From assembly GCA_945868825.1 (NCBI GenBank), contig CAMBMM010000001.1, forward strand, positions 186,001 to 250,000: a stretch of DNA of 64,000 bases, given 5' to 3'. The stretch's first letter is position 1, and the number at the start of each line of letters is the position of its first letter. Below the pieces are notes generated by a model. It worked only from the letters and a program-made list of their open reading frames with translations, was not told the origin of the DNA and ran no database searches. This document shows positions 29,126-39,187 of this stretch, in pieces. The stretch is from Sphingobacterium thalpophilum (GTDB lineage Bacteria > Bacteroidota > Bacteroidia > Sphingobacteriales > Sphingobacteriaceae). Made by a program: the position numbers and the translations under genes.

Positions 29126-29800
29126 ATGCAAAAAGCTATAAAAGCCGCCTTGGGCGCATTTTTATCTTCCTTTACAAAAACATCAGGTATAGATACCACG
29201 GGCATTTTATCTGAACTTTATTCGGCTTTCGAATCTAATCCAGATTTTATGGCTAAGGTAGCAGCCGTAGATAAAGTAATTGATGAGCAACCGAAATTAG
29301 AGGAATTGAGAGAGTATATCATCGATTTATTGTTCATCCATTTCTTCACCGATGATGTAAAGAAATTGGAAGAAGATTATTTGGATTCGCCGGAATGGGA
29401 AGCTATTGAAGAAGAAACCTTAGATAGAGGCACTGAACTGCTCAACGTATTGTTATACCTAAAAGAGTGCCATGACGAAGATATTGAGCCAGAATTGAGT
29501 GATTTTTTGAAAGAATTTTTATTGGTAGATGAAGACGAGTTTCAAGATGAACACCGCATTTACGAGTCCGTAATTTCCAACCAAATTTTATTGGAAAGCT
29601 CAGCAGCCGAAATAGCTAAGGTGGCCAATGGCTTGGCAGAAGATGACGAAATAAAAGAGTTGTTTTACGCCATACTGTGTTTCTTCCGAAATCCATACCC
29701 ATCGGTAGCGGAACAAGAGGAAGTATTGGCAGCTAGCGCCCAACCCGAAACCGACCTTGCCGTTTATCAACTTTTACTTAACTTTAATAAACCAATTTAA
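29126..29800 (+). CDS. Conserved hypothetical acidic protein
   Basis: ATG 29126 directly follows pyrC; acidic, helical, no recognised domain. Confidence 0.7.
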   Translation: MQKAIKAALGAFLSSFTKTSGIDTTGILSELYSAFESNPDFMAKVAAVDKVIDEQPKLEELREYIIDLLFIHFFTDDVKKLEEDYLDSPEWEAIEEETLDRGTELLNVLLYLKECHDEDIEPELSDFLKEFLLVDEDEFQDEHRIYESVISNQILLESSAAEIAKVANGLAEDDEIKELFYAILCFFRNPYPSVAEQEEVLAASAQPETDLAVYQLLLNFNKPI

Positions 29801-29805
29801 TTACT

Positions 29806-30360
29806 ATGGAATCAAATTCTAACCAATTAGCCATCAATAACGGATTGTTTATCGGTGGTATCTCTATAATTTTAGGCATTTTGGTGTACTATGTATCACC
29901 ACAATTATTGGCTTCTTTCGGTTTCGGCATTTTAATAGCTTTAATTTCTTTGGGTCTATTCATTTTCTTTACACTCGATTTAAGAAAAAAAGTAGGGGGC
30001 TTTTGGTCCTTCCGCGAAGCCTTAAAAGGCATCTTTTTGATGTCCTTTATTGCCGCTTTAATAAACATTTCGGTCAATTTTGTGTTTTATAAATTTATTG
30101 AGCCGGGCGCTTACGATAAGGTTTCGGAGATTTTGACTCAAAACTTAAGTGCTAATTATGAAAAATTAGGAATGGATCAGGCCGCTATTGATCAAGCCAT
30201 TCCGATGGTTTTAGAAAAAATGAAAACACAATTCGATCCAAGTTTTACCGATTTAATTAAAAGCTTAGGTGGAAGCATATTATTTGGATTTGTGATGTCG
30301 CTTATTTTTGCAGCCATTTTCAAAAAAGAACAACCTATTTTTACGTCAACCGAAGAATAA
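29806..30360 (+). CDS. DUF4199 domain-containing membrane protein
   Basis: NNGLFIGGISIILGILVYYVSP, KKVGGFWSFREALKGIFLMSFIAALINISVNFVFYKFIEP typical of DUF4199. Confidence 0.85.
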   Translation: MESNSNQLAINNGLFIGGISIILGILVYYVSPQLLASFGFGILIALISLGLFIFFTLDLRKKVGGFWSFREALKGIFLMSFIAALINISVNFVFYKFIEPGAYDKVSEILTQNLSANYEKLGMDQAAIDQAIPMVLEKMKTQFDPSFTDLIKSLGGSILFGFVMSLIFAAIFKKEQPIFTSTEE

Positions 30361-30432
30361 TTTAAAAGCCGTTTACAGCGTGCTCATTTTATCTATATTT
30401 TGATGAAATTTGCACGTTTGTTTTTCACACCT

Positions 30433-31383
30433 ATGGATATATCGTTAGTAATACCCTTATACAACGAAGCAGAATCGCTGCCCGAATTGTGCGCTTGGAT
30501 TAAACGAGTGCTTGATGCGCAAGGGTATTCCTACGAAATTATTTTGGTAGATGATGGCAGTAATGATAGCTCTTGGGCTGTTATACAATCGTTAAAAAAC
30601 GATATTCCTGAAATTTCGGGTATCCGTTTCCGCAGAAATTACGGTAAATCAGCGGCTTTAAATGTGGGCTTTGAAGCGGCAAAAGGCGATGTGGTAATTA
30701 CTATGGATGCCGATTTGCAAGATAGTCCCGATGAAATTCCGGTACTTTTTCAACGCATTAAAGAAGAAAATCTCGATGTCATATCCGGCTGGAAAAAGAA
30801 ACGCTACGATCCGCTTACCAAAACCATTCCTACTAAATTGTTCAATGCTGTTACCCGAAAAATGTCGGGCATACATAATCTCCACGATTTTAACTGCGGT
30901 TTAAAAGCCTACAAAAACGAGGTAGTTAAAAGTATTGAAGTATATGGCGAAATGCACCGCTACATACCGGTTTTAGTCAAATGGGCTGGTTTTACCCAAA
31001 TTGCAGAGCAAGTGGTAGAACACCGTGCTCGTAAATACGGTACCACCAAATTTGGCTTTAGTCGCTTCGTAAACGGATTTTTAGATTTACTTTCCATCTT
31101 TTTTGTAGGCAAATTTGCTAAACGCCCCATGCACTTTTTTGGTACCATGGGCATGCTTAGCTTTTTGGGTGGTTTAGCTATCACCTTCTGGCTAATTGTA
31201 GATAAATTAATAGACATTTCTAAAGGCCTATCTTACCGCAATGTAACCGATCAGCCTCTGTTTTATATTGCCTTGGTGGCTATTATTGTAGGATTTCAGT
31301 TGTTTTTAACTGGCTTTATTGCCGAGCTGGTATCTCGTAATGCTCCAGAACGCAACCATTATCACATTGGCGATAAGGTATAA
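30433..31383 (+). CDS. Family 2 glycosyltransferase (DPM/GtrB-like, membrane-anchored)
   Basis: ISLVIPLYNEAESLPELCAWI, VDDGSNDSSW, TMDADLQDSPDEIP; two C-terminal TM helices. Confidence 0.93.
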   Translation: MDISLVIPLYNEAESLPELCAWIKRVLDAQGYSYEIILVDDGSNDSSWAVIQSLKNDIPEISGIRFRRNYGKSAALNVGFEAAKGDVVITMDADLQDSPDEIPVLFQRIKEENLDVISGWKKKRYDPLTKTIPTKLFNAVTRKMSGIHNLHDFNCGLKAYKNEVVKSIEVYGEMHRYIPVLVKWAGFTQIAEQVVEHRARKYGTTKFGFSRFVNGFLDLLSIFFVGKFAKRPMHFFGTMGMLSFLGGLAITFWLIVDKLIDISKGLSYRNVTDQPLFYIALVAIIVGFQLFLTGFIAELVSRNAPERNHYHIGDKV

Positions 31384-31395
31384 AAATACATCGCC

Positions 31396-32364
31396 ATGTT
31401 TTTCTCCATCATCATTCCCCTATACAATCGTCCGCAAGAAATTGACGAATTGTTGCATACCCTTACCCAACAAGAATATACAAATTTTGAGGTATTGGTG
31501 GTAGAAGATGGCTCTACCCTCGATGCTCGGAGCTTGGTAGAAAGCTACCAATACACCCTCAACATCCGCTACTTTGTAAAAGAAAACGAAGGCCAAGGCT
31601 TTACCCGAAATTTTGCCTTTAAAGAAGCTAAAGGTGATTATTTTGTGATGTTCGATTCCGATTGCCTTATCCCAACAGATTATTTAGCTACCGTAAAAGC
31701 ACATTTAGAACGTAATTGGCTAGATGCCTACGGTGGTCCAGATGCTGCACATGCGTCGTTTACGCCTACCCAAAAAGCCATTAGTTATGCCATGACTTCT
31801 ATTTTTACCACCGGTGGCATAAGAGGAAATAAAAAGCATGTGGGCCAGTTTCATCCACGTAGTTTTAACATGGGAATATCTAGAGCTGTTTGGGAAAAAA
31901 CAGGTGGTTTTATGCTTACCCGTTTAGGAGAGGATATAGAATTTAGCATCCGCATTCAATCCCTCGGTTTTAAAATTGGCTTAATACCAGAAGCCTTAGT
32001 TTTTCATAAACGCCGCACCAATTTTGCACAATTCTATAAACAATTGCATTTTTTTGGACGTGCTCGTATCAATATTTACAAACACTTTCCGGCCGAGCTC
32101 AAATTGGTTCACTTTTTTCCGAGCGCTTTTGTACTCTTTTTAGTGGCTAGCGCTGTACTCAATCTAGTTCAAAGCCCTTTGGCAACGTCGTGCAAAATAC
32201 TATTAGCCTTGTACATATTGTTAATATTTTTTCATTCTTGGGGTCAAAATAAATCGGCAAAAGTTGCATTTTTGAGTATTATTGCAGTGTTTGTACAGCT
32301 CAACGCGTATGGCTTTGGGTTTATGCAAGATTTTTGGAAACGAATCGTATTAAAACAACCATAA
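31396..32364 (+). CDS. Family 2 glycosyltransferase
   Basis: FSIIIPLYNRPQEIDELLHTL, VVEDGST, FDSDCLIP. Confidence 0.93.
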   Translation: MFFSIIIPLYNRPQEIDELLHTLTQQEYTNFEVLVVEDGSTLDARSLVESYQYTLNIRYFVKENEGQGFTRNFAFKEAKGDYFVMFDSDCLIPTDYLATVKAHLERNWLDAYGGPDAAHASFTPTQKAISYAMTSIFTTGGIRGNKKHVGQFHPRSFNMGISRAVWEKTGGFMLTRLGEDIEFSIRIQSLGFKIGLIPEALVFHKRRTNFAQFYKQLHFFGRARINIYKHFPAELKLVHFFPSAFVLFLVASAVLNLVQSPLATSCKILLALYILLIFFHSWGQNKSAKVAFLSIIAVFVQLNAYGFGFMQDFWKRIVLKQP

Positions 32365-32368
32365 ATTA

Positions 32369-33118
32369 ATGAATACCTCTTTCTCTATCAGCGAAACTTT
32401 AAGCACCGCTTGGGCCATAGCTAAAAAAAATGCGTGGATTGTAATGGGCTTTACCGCTGTACAATTTGTAGTGATGTTTGTGTTTACCACAATCATAGCC
32501 CTTTTCTTAAACGAAACGAGTACTACTGGTGCCTTGGTGCAAAACGTCATTATTCAGCTGGCCGATACCTTTATTGCGGTAGCCATGTATCAAGTTTTTT
32601 TTAAATTATTAGACGATGAAGGAGAAATTGAATTCCCCGATTTTGTGCCCAATTTCTTAAAAGCCATCAATTTTTTATTGGTTAAGTTGATTATGGGAGC
32701 CATCGCAGTGGTAATTATATCGGTATTGGCAGGTTTGTATTTTATGAATACCCCCGATATTGATACTTCTAACCCTTTAAGCTGGAAAATGTTACCTATA
32801 TTGGTTCTCATTATCATTCCTGTTTTTTACATGACCATTCGTTTGTTCTTTGTATTGTGTTTTATTGTCGATCAAGAATCGGGTGCTACCGAATCTATTA
32901 GCCAAAGTTGGACCATTACCAAAGGGAACTTCTGGGCTTTATTCTCCTTGTTTTTGGTCATTTTAGGCATCAATATTTTAGGAGCATTGGCCCTATTTGT
33001 CGGCTTGTTGTTTACTATTCCGTTTTCTAGTTTAATTCTCATGGTAGCGTACCGCCAGATGGTAAATAACTATACCGACGAAGAAGAAATTCTTATTGAG
33101 GGTGTAGATAAAAACTAA
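32369..33118 (+). CDS. Hypothetical polytopic membrane protein
   Basis: Multiple TM segments; contiguous within a co-directional gene run. Confidence 0.75.
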   Translation: MNTSFSISETLSTAWAIAKKNAWIVMGFTAVQFVVMFVFTTIIALFLNETSTTGALVQNVIIQLADTFIAVAMYQVFFKLLDDEGEIEFPDFVPNFLKAINFLLVKLIMGAIAVVIISVLAGLYFMNTPDIDTSNPLSWKMLPILVLIIIPVFYMTIRLFFVLCFIVDQESGATESISQSWTITKGNFWALFSLFLVILGINILGALALFVGLLFTIPFSSLILMVAYRQMVNNYTDEEEILIEGVDKN

Positions 33119-33120
33119 GT

Positions 33121-34623
33121 ATGGGACTAAAGTCGGCACTAAGTAAGCCCTTTGCGGCCTGGGTGAACCGGCAAGTACTCCGCTGGAAAAACAACCCCAT
33201 TTTAGCGCAAGATAAGGTTTTTCGTGCCTTGCTTGCTAAGGCAAAATCTACGGCCTTTGGGCAAGATCATGGTTTTGAAACTATCCATAACTATTCAGAT
33301 TTTAAGAAAAAAATTCCTATTCGCGATTACGAGCAATTACGCCCCTATATCGATCGGGTAGTAGCCGGCGAATCCAACGTGTTGTGGCCCGGAAAACCGT
33401 TGTATTTTGCTAAAACATCAGGCACTACATCTGGCGTAAAATATATCCCCATTTCTAAAGAATCTATGCCCGAGCATATTAAGGCTGCTCGGAATTCACT
33501 ATTGGGCTATATTCATGAAACTGGCGATACCTCATTTGTAAATGGCAAGATGATTTTCTTACAAGGAAGTCCGGTTTTGGAAAAAAAATCCGGAATAGAT
33601 ACCGGCCGACTTTCGGGCATTGTAGCCCACCACGTGCCTGCTTATCTGCAAAAAAACCGTTTACCCTCTTACCACACCAATTGTATAGACGATTGGGAAA
33701 CAAAAGTAGATGCCATTGTGACCGAAACCATTCACCAAGATTTGCGCCTTATTTCGGGCATACCGCCTTGGGTACAAATGTATTTCGATAAGCTTACTCA
33801 GGTTTCGGGCGGCAAAAAAGTGAAAGATATTTTCAAGAACTTCAGCTTATTTGTTTACGGAGGCGTAAACTTTGAACCCTATCGGGCTAAACTAGAAGAA
33901 GCCATTGGTAAAAAAGTGGCTAGCATCGAAACCTATGCGGCATCGGAGGGGTTTATTGCCTACCAAGATTCTCAAACAGATAAGGGCTTATTATTGCTAG
34001 CAGATGCAGGTATCTTTTTTGAATTTATTCCGGTTTCTGAATATTTCAATGAAAATCCTACCCGACTAAGCTTAGCCGATGTAACCCTCGATACCAATTA
34101 TGCCTTAATACTGAACACCTCGGCCGGTTTATGGGGATACAGTATTGGCGATACTGTGAAATTTATTTCCAAGTATCCGTTTAAAATTGTGGTTACCGGC
34201 CGTATCAAACATTTTATATCTGCTTTTGGCGAACATGTAATTGCCGAAGAGGTGGAAGCTGCTTTGTTAGAGGTGGCAGCCAAACAAGCAGTTCAGATTA
34301 CTGAGTTTACAGTGGCTCCGCAAGTAATTCCACCAGAAGGTGGTTTGCCTTACCACGAATGGTTTATAGAATTTGTGCAGCCTCCAAAAGAGTTGGCCGC
34401 TTTTGCAGCAGCTTTAGATAAAGCCATGCAGCAAAAAAATGGGTATTATCATGATTTGATAGCCGGTAAAATTTTGCAACCTTTACACATTCGCTTGGTA
34501 CAAAAAAATGGATTCATTGAATACATGCGTACGCAAGGCAAACTAGGTGGCCAAAACAAGGTACCTCGTTTAGCCAACGATAGAGCATTGGCCGATGACT
34601 TAAATAACTACCTTAAAAACTGA
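33121..34623 (+). CDS. GH3 auxin-responsive promoter family protein (acyl-adenylating)
   Basis: FAKTSGTTSGVKYIPISKESM, YAASEGFIAYQ, VVTGRIKHFISAFGEHVIAEEVEAAL. Confidence 0.92.
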   Translation: MGLKSALSKPFAAWVNRQVLRWKNNPILAQDKVFRALLAKAKSTAFGQDHGFETIHNYSDFKKKIPIRDYEQLRPYIDRVVAGESNVLWPGKPLYFAKTSGTTSGVKYIPISKESMPEHIKAARNSLLGYIHETGDTSFVNGKMIFLQGSPVLEKKSGIDTGRLSGIVAHHVPAYLQKNRLPSYHTNCIDDWETKVDAIVTETIHQDLRLISGIPPWVQMYFDKLTQVSGGKKVKDIFKNFSLFVYGGVNFEPYRAKLEEAIGKKVASIETYAASEGFIAYQDSQTDKGLLLLADAGIFFEFIPVSEYFNENPTRLSLADVTLDTNYALILNTSAGLWGYSIGDTVKFISKYPFKIVVTGRIKHFISAFGEHVIAEEVEAALLEVAAKQAVQITEFTVAPQVIPPEGGLPYHEWFIEFVQPPKELAAFAAALDKAMQQKNGYYHDLIAGKILQPLHIRLVQKNGFIEYMRTQGKLGGQNKVPRLANDRALADDLNNYLKN

Positions 34624-34627
34624 AAAA

Positions 34628-35782
34628 TTGAGTAGCAAAACCATAGCCATTATAGGTTCTACTGGGAGTATAGGCACGCAAGCCCTAGAGGTAGTGCGCC
34701 AAAACGCTCAGCGTTTTTCGGTGGCTTTGCTTAGTGCGCAGCAAAATGTCGATTTGTTGGCAGCCCAAGCATTAGAATTCAATCCAAAACAGGTAATTAT
34801 TGGTGATGAAAGCAAATTTACGGAGCTAAAAGCACGTTTATCAGGCACCTCCATTCACATTTCGGCAGGGGCAGCAGCACTTGTGGAAGCAGTAACAATT
34901 CCCGATATTGATTTGGTGCTTACCGCTTTGGTGGGCTTTGCCGGCTTAGAACCTACGCTTGCCGCCATTACCGCCGGTAAAGACATTGCCTTAGCCAATA
35001 AAGAAACCTTGGTGGTTGCCGGGGATTTGGTAACCCGTTTAGCCAAACAGCACGGCGTGCAAATTTTACCCGTTGATTCTGAACATTCGGCTATTTTTCA
35101 ATGCCTAGTAGGGGAGCAGCAACCTATAGAAAAACTTATTTTAACCGCATCTGGTGGTCCATTTAGAGGAAAAGATGCTTCATTTTTGTCATCTGTAACA
35201 ACCGAGCAGGCCTTAAAACACCCCAATTGGGTAATGGGTGCCAAAATTACAATCGATTCGGCTTCGCTAATGAATAAAGGTCTGGAAGTAATTGAAGCCA
35301 AATGGTTATTTGATGTAGCACCCGAACAAATTGAAGTAGTGGTACATCCACAATCCATTGTGCACTCATTAGTGCAATTTACAGATGGTTCTATAAAAGC
35401 ACAGTTGGGTTTGCCCGATATGAAATTGCCTATTCAATATGCTTTGGGTTATCCGGAACGTATTGCCAATACCTTTAAACGCTTTAATTTTGTAGATTAC
35501 CCAACGCTAAGCTTTGAGCAAGCTGATACCACCACCTTCAGAAATCTAGGCTTGGCTTATGCCGCCATTGATCGTGGAGGAAACGTTCCTTGTATATTAA
35601 ATGCAGCAAACGAAGTGGTTGTGGCTGCTTTTTTAGCTAAACGTATAGGCTTTTTACAAATGAGCGATGTAATTGCTACCTGCTTAGATAAAATAGCCTA
35701 TATTCCATCGCCTACTTTAGACGATTATTTACAAACCGATATCGAAGCTAGACAATTGGCAGAGCGTTTGGTAACTAATTAA
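34628..35782 (+). CDS. dxr: 1-deoxy-D-xylulose-5-phosphate reductoisomerase
   Basis: AIIGSTGSIGTQALEVV, LANKETLVVAG, PVDSEHSAIFQCL, TASGGPFRG. TTG start. Confidence 0.96.
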   Translation: MSSKTIAIIGSTGSIGTQALEVVRQNAQRFSVALLSAQQNVDLLAAQALEFNPKQVIIGDESKFTELKARLSGTSIHISAGAAALVEAVTIPDIDLVLTALVGFAGLEPTLAAITAGKDIALANKETLVVAGDLVTRLAKQHGVQILPVDSEHSAIFQCLVGEQQPIEKLILTASGGPFRGKDASFLSSVTTEQALKHPNWVMGAKITIDSASLMNKGLEVIEAKWLFDVAPEQIEVVVHPQSIVHSLVQFTDGSIKAQLGLPDMKLPIQYALGYPERIANTFKRFNFVDYPTLSFEQADTTTFRNLGLAYAAIDRGGNVPCILNAANEVVVAAFLAKRIGFLQMSDVIATCLDKIAYIPSPTLDDYLQTDIEARQLAERLVTN

Positions 35783-35818
35783 ACATTTACACATCTAAAT
35801 AAAAAAGAAACAGACTAC

Positions 35819-37144
35819 ATGGACGGATTAATTATGGCAGGCCAACTGCTACTCGGACTTTCAATTTTAGTTATTTTACACGAATTAGGCCATTTTTTAA
35901 CTGCTAGAGCCTTTGGTATTAAGGTTGAAAAATTCTATTTATTCTTTGATGCTTGGGGTGTAAAACTCCTTCACTTCAACTATAAAGGCTGTGAGTATGG
36001 TATTGGATGGTTGCCTTTAGGTGGTTATGTAAAAATTGCCGGCATGATTGATGAGTCGATGGATACCGAACAATTGGCCGGTCCACCGCAAGAATGGGAA
36101 TTTCGTTCAAAACCAGCTTGGCAACGCTTAATAGTAATGTTGGGCGGCGTAACGGTAAACATTGTGTTGGGTATTTTTATTTTTTGGATGCTTACGCTGA
36201 AGTACGGCGAAACCTATATCCCTAATGATAAATTACCCTTTGGAATAGCTCCAGGAAGCGTAGGGCGAACCATTGGTTTGCAAGCCGGCGATAGAATTGT
36301 AGCTGTAAATGGAAAACCCATTGTTCGTTTCGAGGAAGTGAGCAGCTCCAAAGTATTGTTGGGCAATAGCCAACTAACCATCCTTAGAAATGGCGTAGAA
36401 AAGCAAATTCAAGTACCTGGCAATATTTTAAACCAAGTGGCCGACGAAGGCATTGCCGAATTTATTCAACCACGTATTGCACTTAAGCCCATAAAAGAAG
36501 TTGCCGTGGGTAGCCCTGCCGAGAAAGCCGGTATGAAGGCTGGCGATCTCATTGTACAGGTAAATGGCCAAGCCGTAAACTATATTGACGAATATCAGCA
36601 ACAGCTTAAAGTACTAAAAAACAAAAACGTAAAAATTGGTTTAGTTCGTGGAGTAGATACGCTTCAGGTAAATCCGCTTGTGGCTGCCGATGCTACCTTG
36701 GGTCTTGGCCTTTCTCGTGAAGGATTGCCCACAGAAACAAAAAAATATGGTTTTGTGCAAGCCCTGCCTATTGGAGCTAGCAAAGCATGGGGCTCTTTTG
36801 CCGATAATGCAAAAGGAATTGGGAAAGTAGTAACCGGCCAAGTTAAAGCCAATAAGGCTTTTACCGGACCTATTGGTATTGCAACTATGTTTGGCAGTAC
36901 GGTAAATTGGGTTAAATTTTGGAGTTTAGTAGGTCTTTTATCAATGGCTCTAGCCTTAATGAATTTATTGCCCATACCAGCGTTAGATGGCGGCCATGCA
37001 GTGTTTCTTTTGATAGAAATGATTAAGGGCAAACCCCTAAGTGATAAATTTATGGAACGTGCCCAACTGGCAGGTTTTATAATTTTAATGACTTTAATGG
37101 CTTTTGTATTTGGTAACGATATTTTTAAGTATATCATCAACTAG
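35819..37144 (+). CDS. rseP: RIP metalloprotease RseP (site-2 protease)
   Basis: VILHELGHFLTARAFGIKVEKF, PDZ domains, NLLPIPALDGGHAVFLLIE. Confidence 0.95.
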   Translation: MDGLIMAGQLLLGLSILVILHELGHFLTARAFGIKVEKFYLFFDAWGVKLLHFNYKGCEYGIGWLPLGGYVKIAGMIDESMDTEQLAGPPQEWEFRSKPAWQRLIVMLGGVTVNIVLGIFIFWMLTLKYGETYIPNDKLPFGIAPGSVGRTIGLQAGDRIVAVNGKPIVRFEEVSSSKVLLGNSQLTILRNGVEKQIQVPGNILNQVADEGIAEFIQPRIALKPIKEVAVGSPAEKAGMKAGDLIVQVNGQAVNYIDEYQQQLKVLKNKNVKIGLVRGVDTLQVNPLVAADATLGLGLSREGLPTETKKYGFVQALPIGASKAWGSFADNAKGIGKVVTGQVKANKAFTGPIGIATMFGSTVNWVKFWSLVGLLSMALALMNLLPIPALDGGHAVFLLIEMIKGKPLSDKFMERAQLAGFIILMTLMAFVFGNDIFKYIIN

Positions 37145-37155
37145 TAGGGCTAAGT

Positions 37156-37686
37156 ATGAATTATTTCGAGTGGTTTAGCTTGCCCATTTCTTTTAACCCC
37201 GATCAAGCGGTGGTAAAAAGGAAATTTTATGAGCTAAGTAAAAAATACCATCCCGATTTTTACATCAACCAGCCGGTTGAAAAGCAAGAAGAAATTTTAG
37301 AACAAGCAACCCTTACCAATAAGGCTTACCAAACTCTTTCTAAACCGGAGTTATGTTTACCTTATGTGCTAACGCTGAAAGGTTTATTGCAAGAAGGCGA
37401 ACAGGTGCAGCTCCCTCCAGATTTTTTGTTAGAAATGATGGAGATTAACGAAGCCTTAATGGACCTAGAGTTTGATGCTGATGTGCAAAAGCTAGCAGCA
37501 TTAGAAGTAGAAATAGGACAGCTTGAACTAGCTTTGGCTAAAGAATTTGAGCAGTATGCCCGTAATTTTGAAAGCCTGCCTGAAGAAAATCAAGCTGCTA
37601 GCTTAGAAAAAATAAAAGACGCTTATTTCCGACAAAAATATGTGTTGCGAATTCGCGATAGTTTAAATAGATTTGCTTCCCGCTGA
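37156..37686 (+). CDS. hscB: Fe-S protein assembly co-chaperone HscB
   Basis: NYFEWFSLPISFNPDQAVVKRKFYELSKKYHPDFY; C-terminal HscB helical domain. Confidence 0.88.
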   Translation: MNYFEWFSLPISFNPDQAVVKRKFYELSKKYHPDFYINQPVEKQEEILEQATLTNKAYQTLSKPELCLPYVLTLKGLLQEGEQVQLPPDFLLEMMEINEALMDLEFDADVQKLAALEVEIGQLELALAKEFEQYARNFESLPEENQAASLEKIKDAYFRQKYVLRIRDSLNRFASR

Positions 37687-37694
37687 AAAGCAAT

Positions 37695-37774
37695 GCCCAG
37701 CTGGCGGAATTGGTAGACGCGTCGGTCTCAAACACCGATGGGAAACCGTGCCGGTTCGACTCCGGCGCTGGGTA
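37695..37774 (+). tRNA. tRNA-Leu (anticodon CAA)
   Basis: Acceptor GCCCAGC/GCTGGGT, anticodon arm TCGGT-CTCAAAC-ACCGA, T-arm GCCGGTTCGACTCCGGC, long variable arm. Confidence 0.95.
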
Positions 37775-37783
37775 CATAGATAG

Positions 37784-37815
37784 AAGAGCTAACCTTTCGG
37801 GTTAGCTCTTTTTTT
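37784..37815 (+). terminator. Rho-independent terminator after tRNA-Leu(CAA)
   Basis: AGAGCTAACC-TTTC-GGGTTAGCTCT followed by T-run. Confidence 0.88.
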
Positions 37816-37950
37816 ATGGTATAAAATCATATTTTGGTACAAGATTTATTGAAATGAGTATGACCATTTGGGTTATATTAAACTTTCTAACAGATATATT
37901 TGATATGCTGTTGCATAATCGAGCAATAAAGACCATTATACAGAGATTAC

Positions 37951-39108
37951 ATGACTCATCTGCTGCCCGCTTTCTATTTTGGATTATTTTTGGTAGGTCT
38001 GTTAATAGGCTTGGCGCTTATATTAAGAAACAGACATTCTTTAGCCTATACGTATTTTGGCATCTATAATCTAATTACTGCATGGGGTTTCTTTGTGTCT
38101 TTTATGTTGGTGAGTGGCTTAATTATGCAGTTCCCTTCGTTTTTTAGAACTGCAGCGCCGCTGCATTATCTTTGGGGGCCACTTTGTTATTTGTTTGTAC
38201 GCAATTTACTTAACTCAAATAATCGCTTTTATAAAACAGATATTCTCCATTTTTTGCCATTTATAATCCATTTCGTGGAGCTGTTACCCTTCTATTTAAC
38301 TGCTCGGGAATATAAAATTCAGGTATTAAGTGGGATGTTTTCAAGTGGCGATCGCTTTGGAATTTACGAGGGTTTGCTTACCTCTTATTGGCATAGTATT
38401 TTAAAATTCAGCCACATGTTAATTTATAATATCCTACAGTGGCGCATATTATACCTCTTTAATAGAACTCAGAATAAGTTGTTTAAAGAAAATAATAAGT
38501 TGATCATTAATTGGGTAACGTTTGTTAATATCACTGGTACTGTGATGATTCTATCAGCCCAATTGCATCGAATAATGATGTCTAGACCTGCACTTTTCGG
38601 GATCAGCCTTCCAGATATTTTATTCTATATGTATTATTTAGGCATTTGGTATTACATGCTTGTTAAAACAGAGCTCTTAAGCGGCATTAAGCTAAATCAC
38701 GTAGTGCCGGCTCATGAAGGTTTTGCTATACATGACTCAGGAACATTGATTTCTAGGAGAACCCAGGAATATGTGGAGCTAATTATAAAAATGGAAACTC
38801 AAATGCAAGCGCATCAACCTTTTTTAGAGGAGAAGTTTAATATTGCCCTGTTATCAAAGCAAGTGAATTCCCCAGAATATAAGATTTCTAAAGCCATAAA
38901 ATTTAAATTTGGTATACACTTTCCCGAGTATGTAAACCGTTATCGAATTGATTATATTGAGTATAATTTTAGTAAAAATCCGGAATGGAAAAAGTATACC
39001 ATTGATGGTATGGCTTTGAGTGCAGGGTTTAACTCTAGAAATGCATTTTACGCTGCCTTTAAGAAAATCAAGGGCATCACGCCAACTGTTTTTTTTAATC
39101 GTTCTTAA
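37951..39108 (+). CDS. Membrane-anchored AraC-family transcriptional regulator
   Basis: N-terminal ~7 hydrophobic segments; C-terminal HTH: VNSPEYKISKAIKFKFGIHFPEYVNRYRI...MALSAGFNSRNAFYAAFKKIKGITPTVF. Confidence 0.88.
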   Translation: MTHLLPAFYFGLFLVGLLIGLALILRNRHSLAYTYFGIYNLITAWGFFVSFMLVSGLIMQFPSFFRTAAPLHYLWGPLCYLFVRNLLNSNNRFYKTDILHFLPFIIHFVELLPFYLTAREYKIQVLSGMFSSGDRFGIYEGLLTSYWHSILKFSHMLIYNILQWRILYLFNRTQNKLFKENNKLIINWVTFVNITGTVMILSAQLHRIMMSRPALFGISLPDILFYMYYLGIWYYMLVKTELLSGIKLNHVVPAHEGFAIHDSGTLISRRTQEYVELIIKMETQMQAHQPFLEEKFNIALLSKQVNSPEYKISKAIKFKFGIHFPEYVNRYRIDYIEYNFSKNPEWKKYTIDGMALSAGFNSRNAFYAAFKKIKGITPTVFFNRS

Positions 39109-39187
39109 GGTTTTCCAAAATTATGACAATGGTATTATGGCTGTTTAAACATCTATTAATACTTTTGCAATTCACTCTAGAAACATC

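Noticed and set aside
37854-38069. 71-aa ORF before the AraC-type regulator
   Set aside because: Out of frame and overlapping the start of a convincing AraC-family CDS; no domain.
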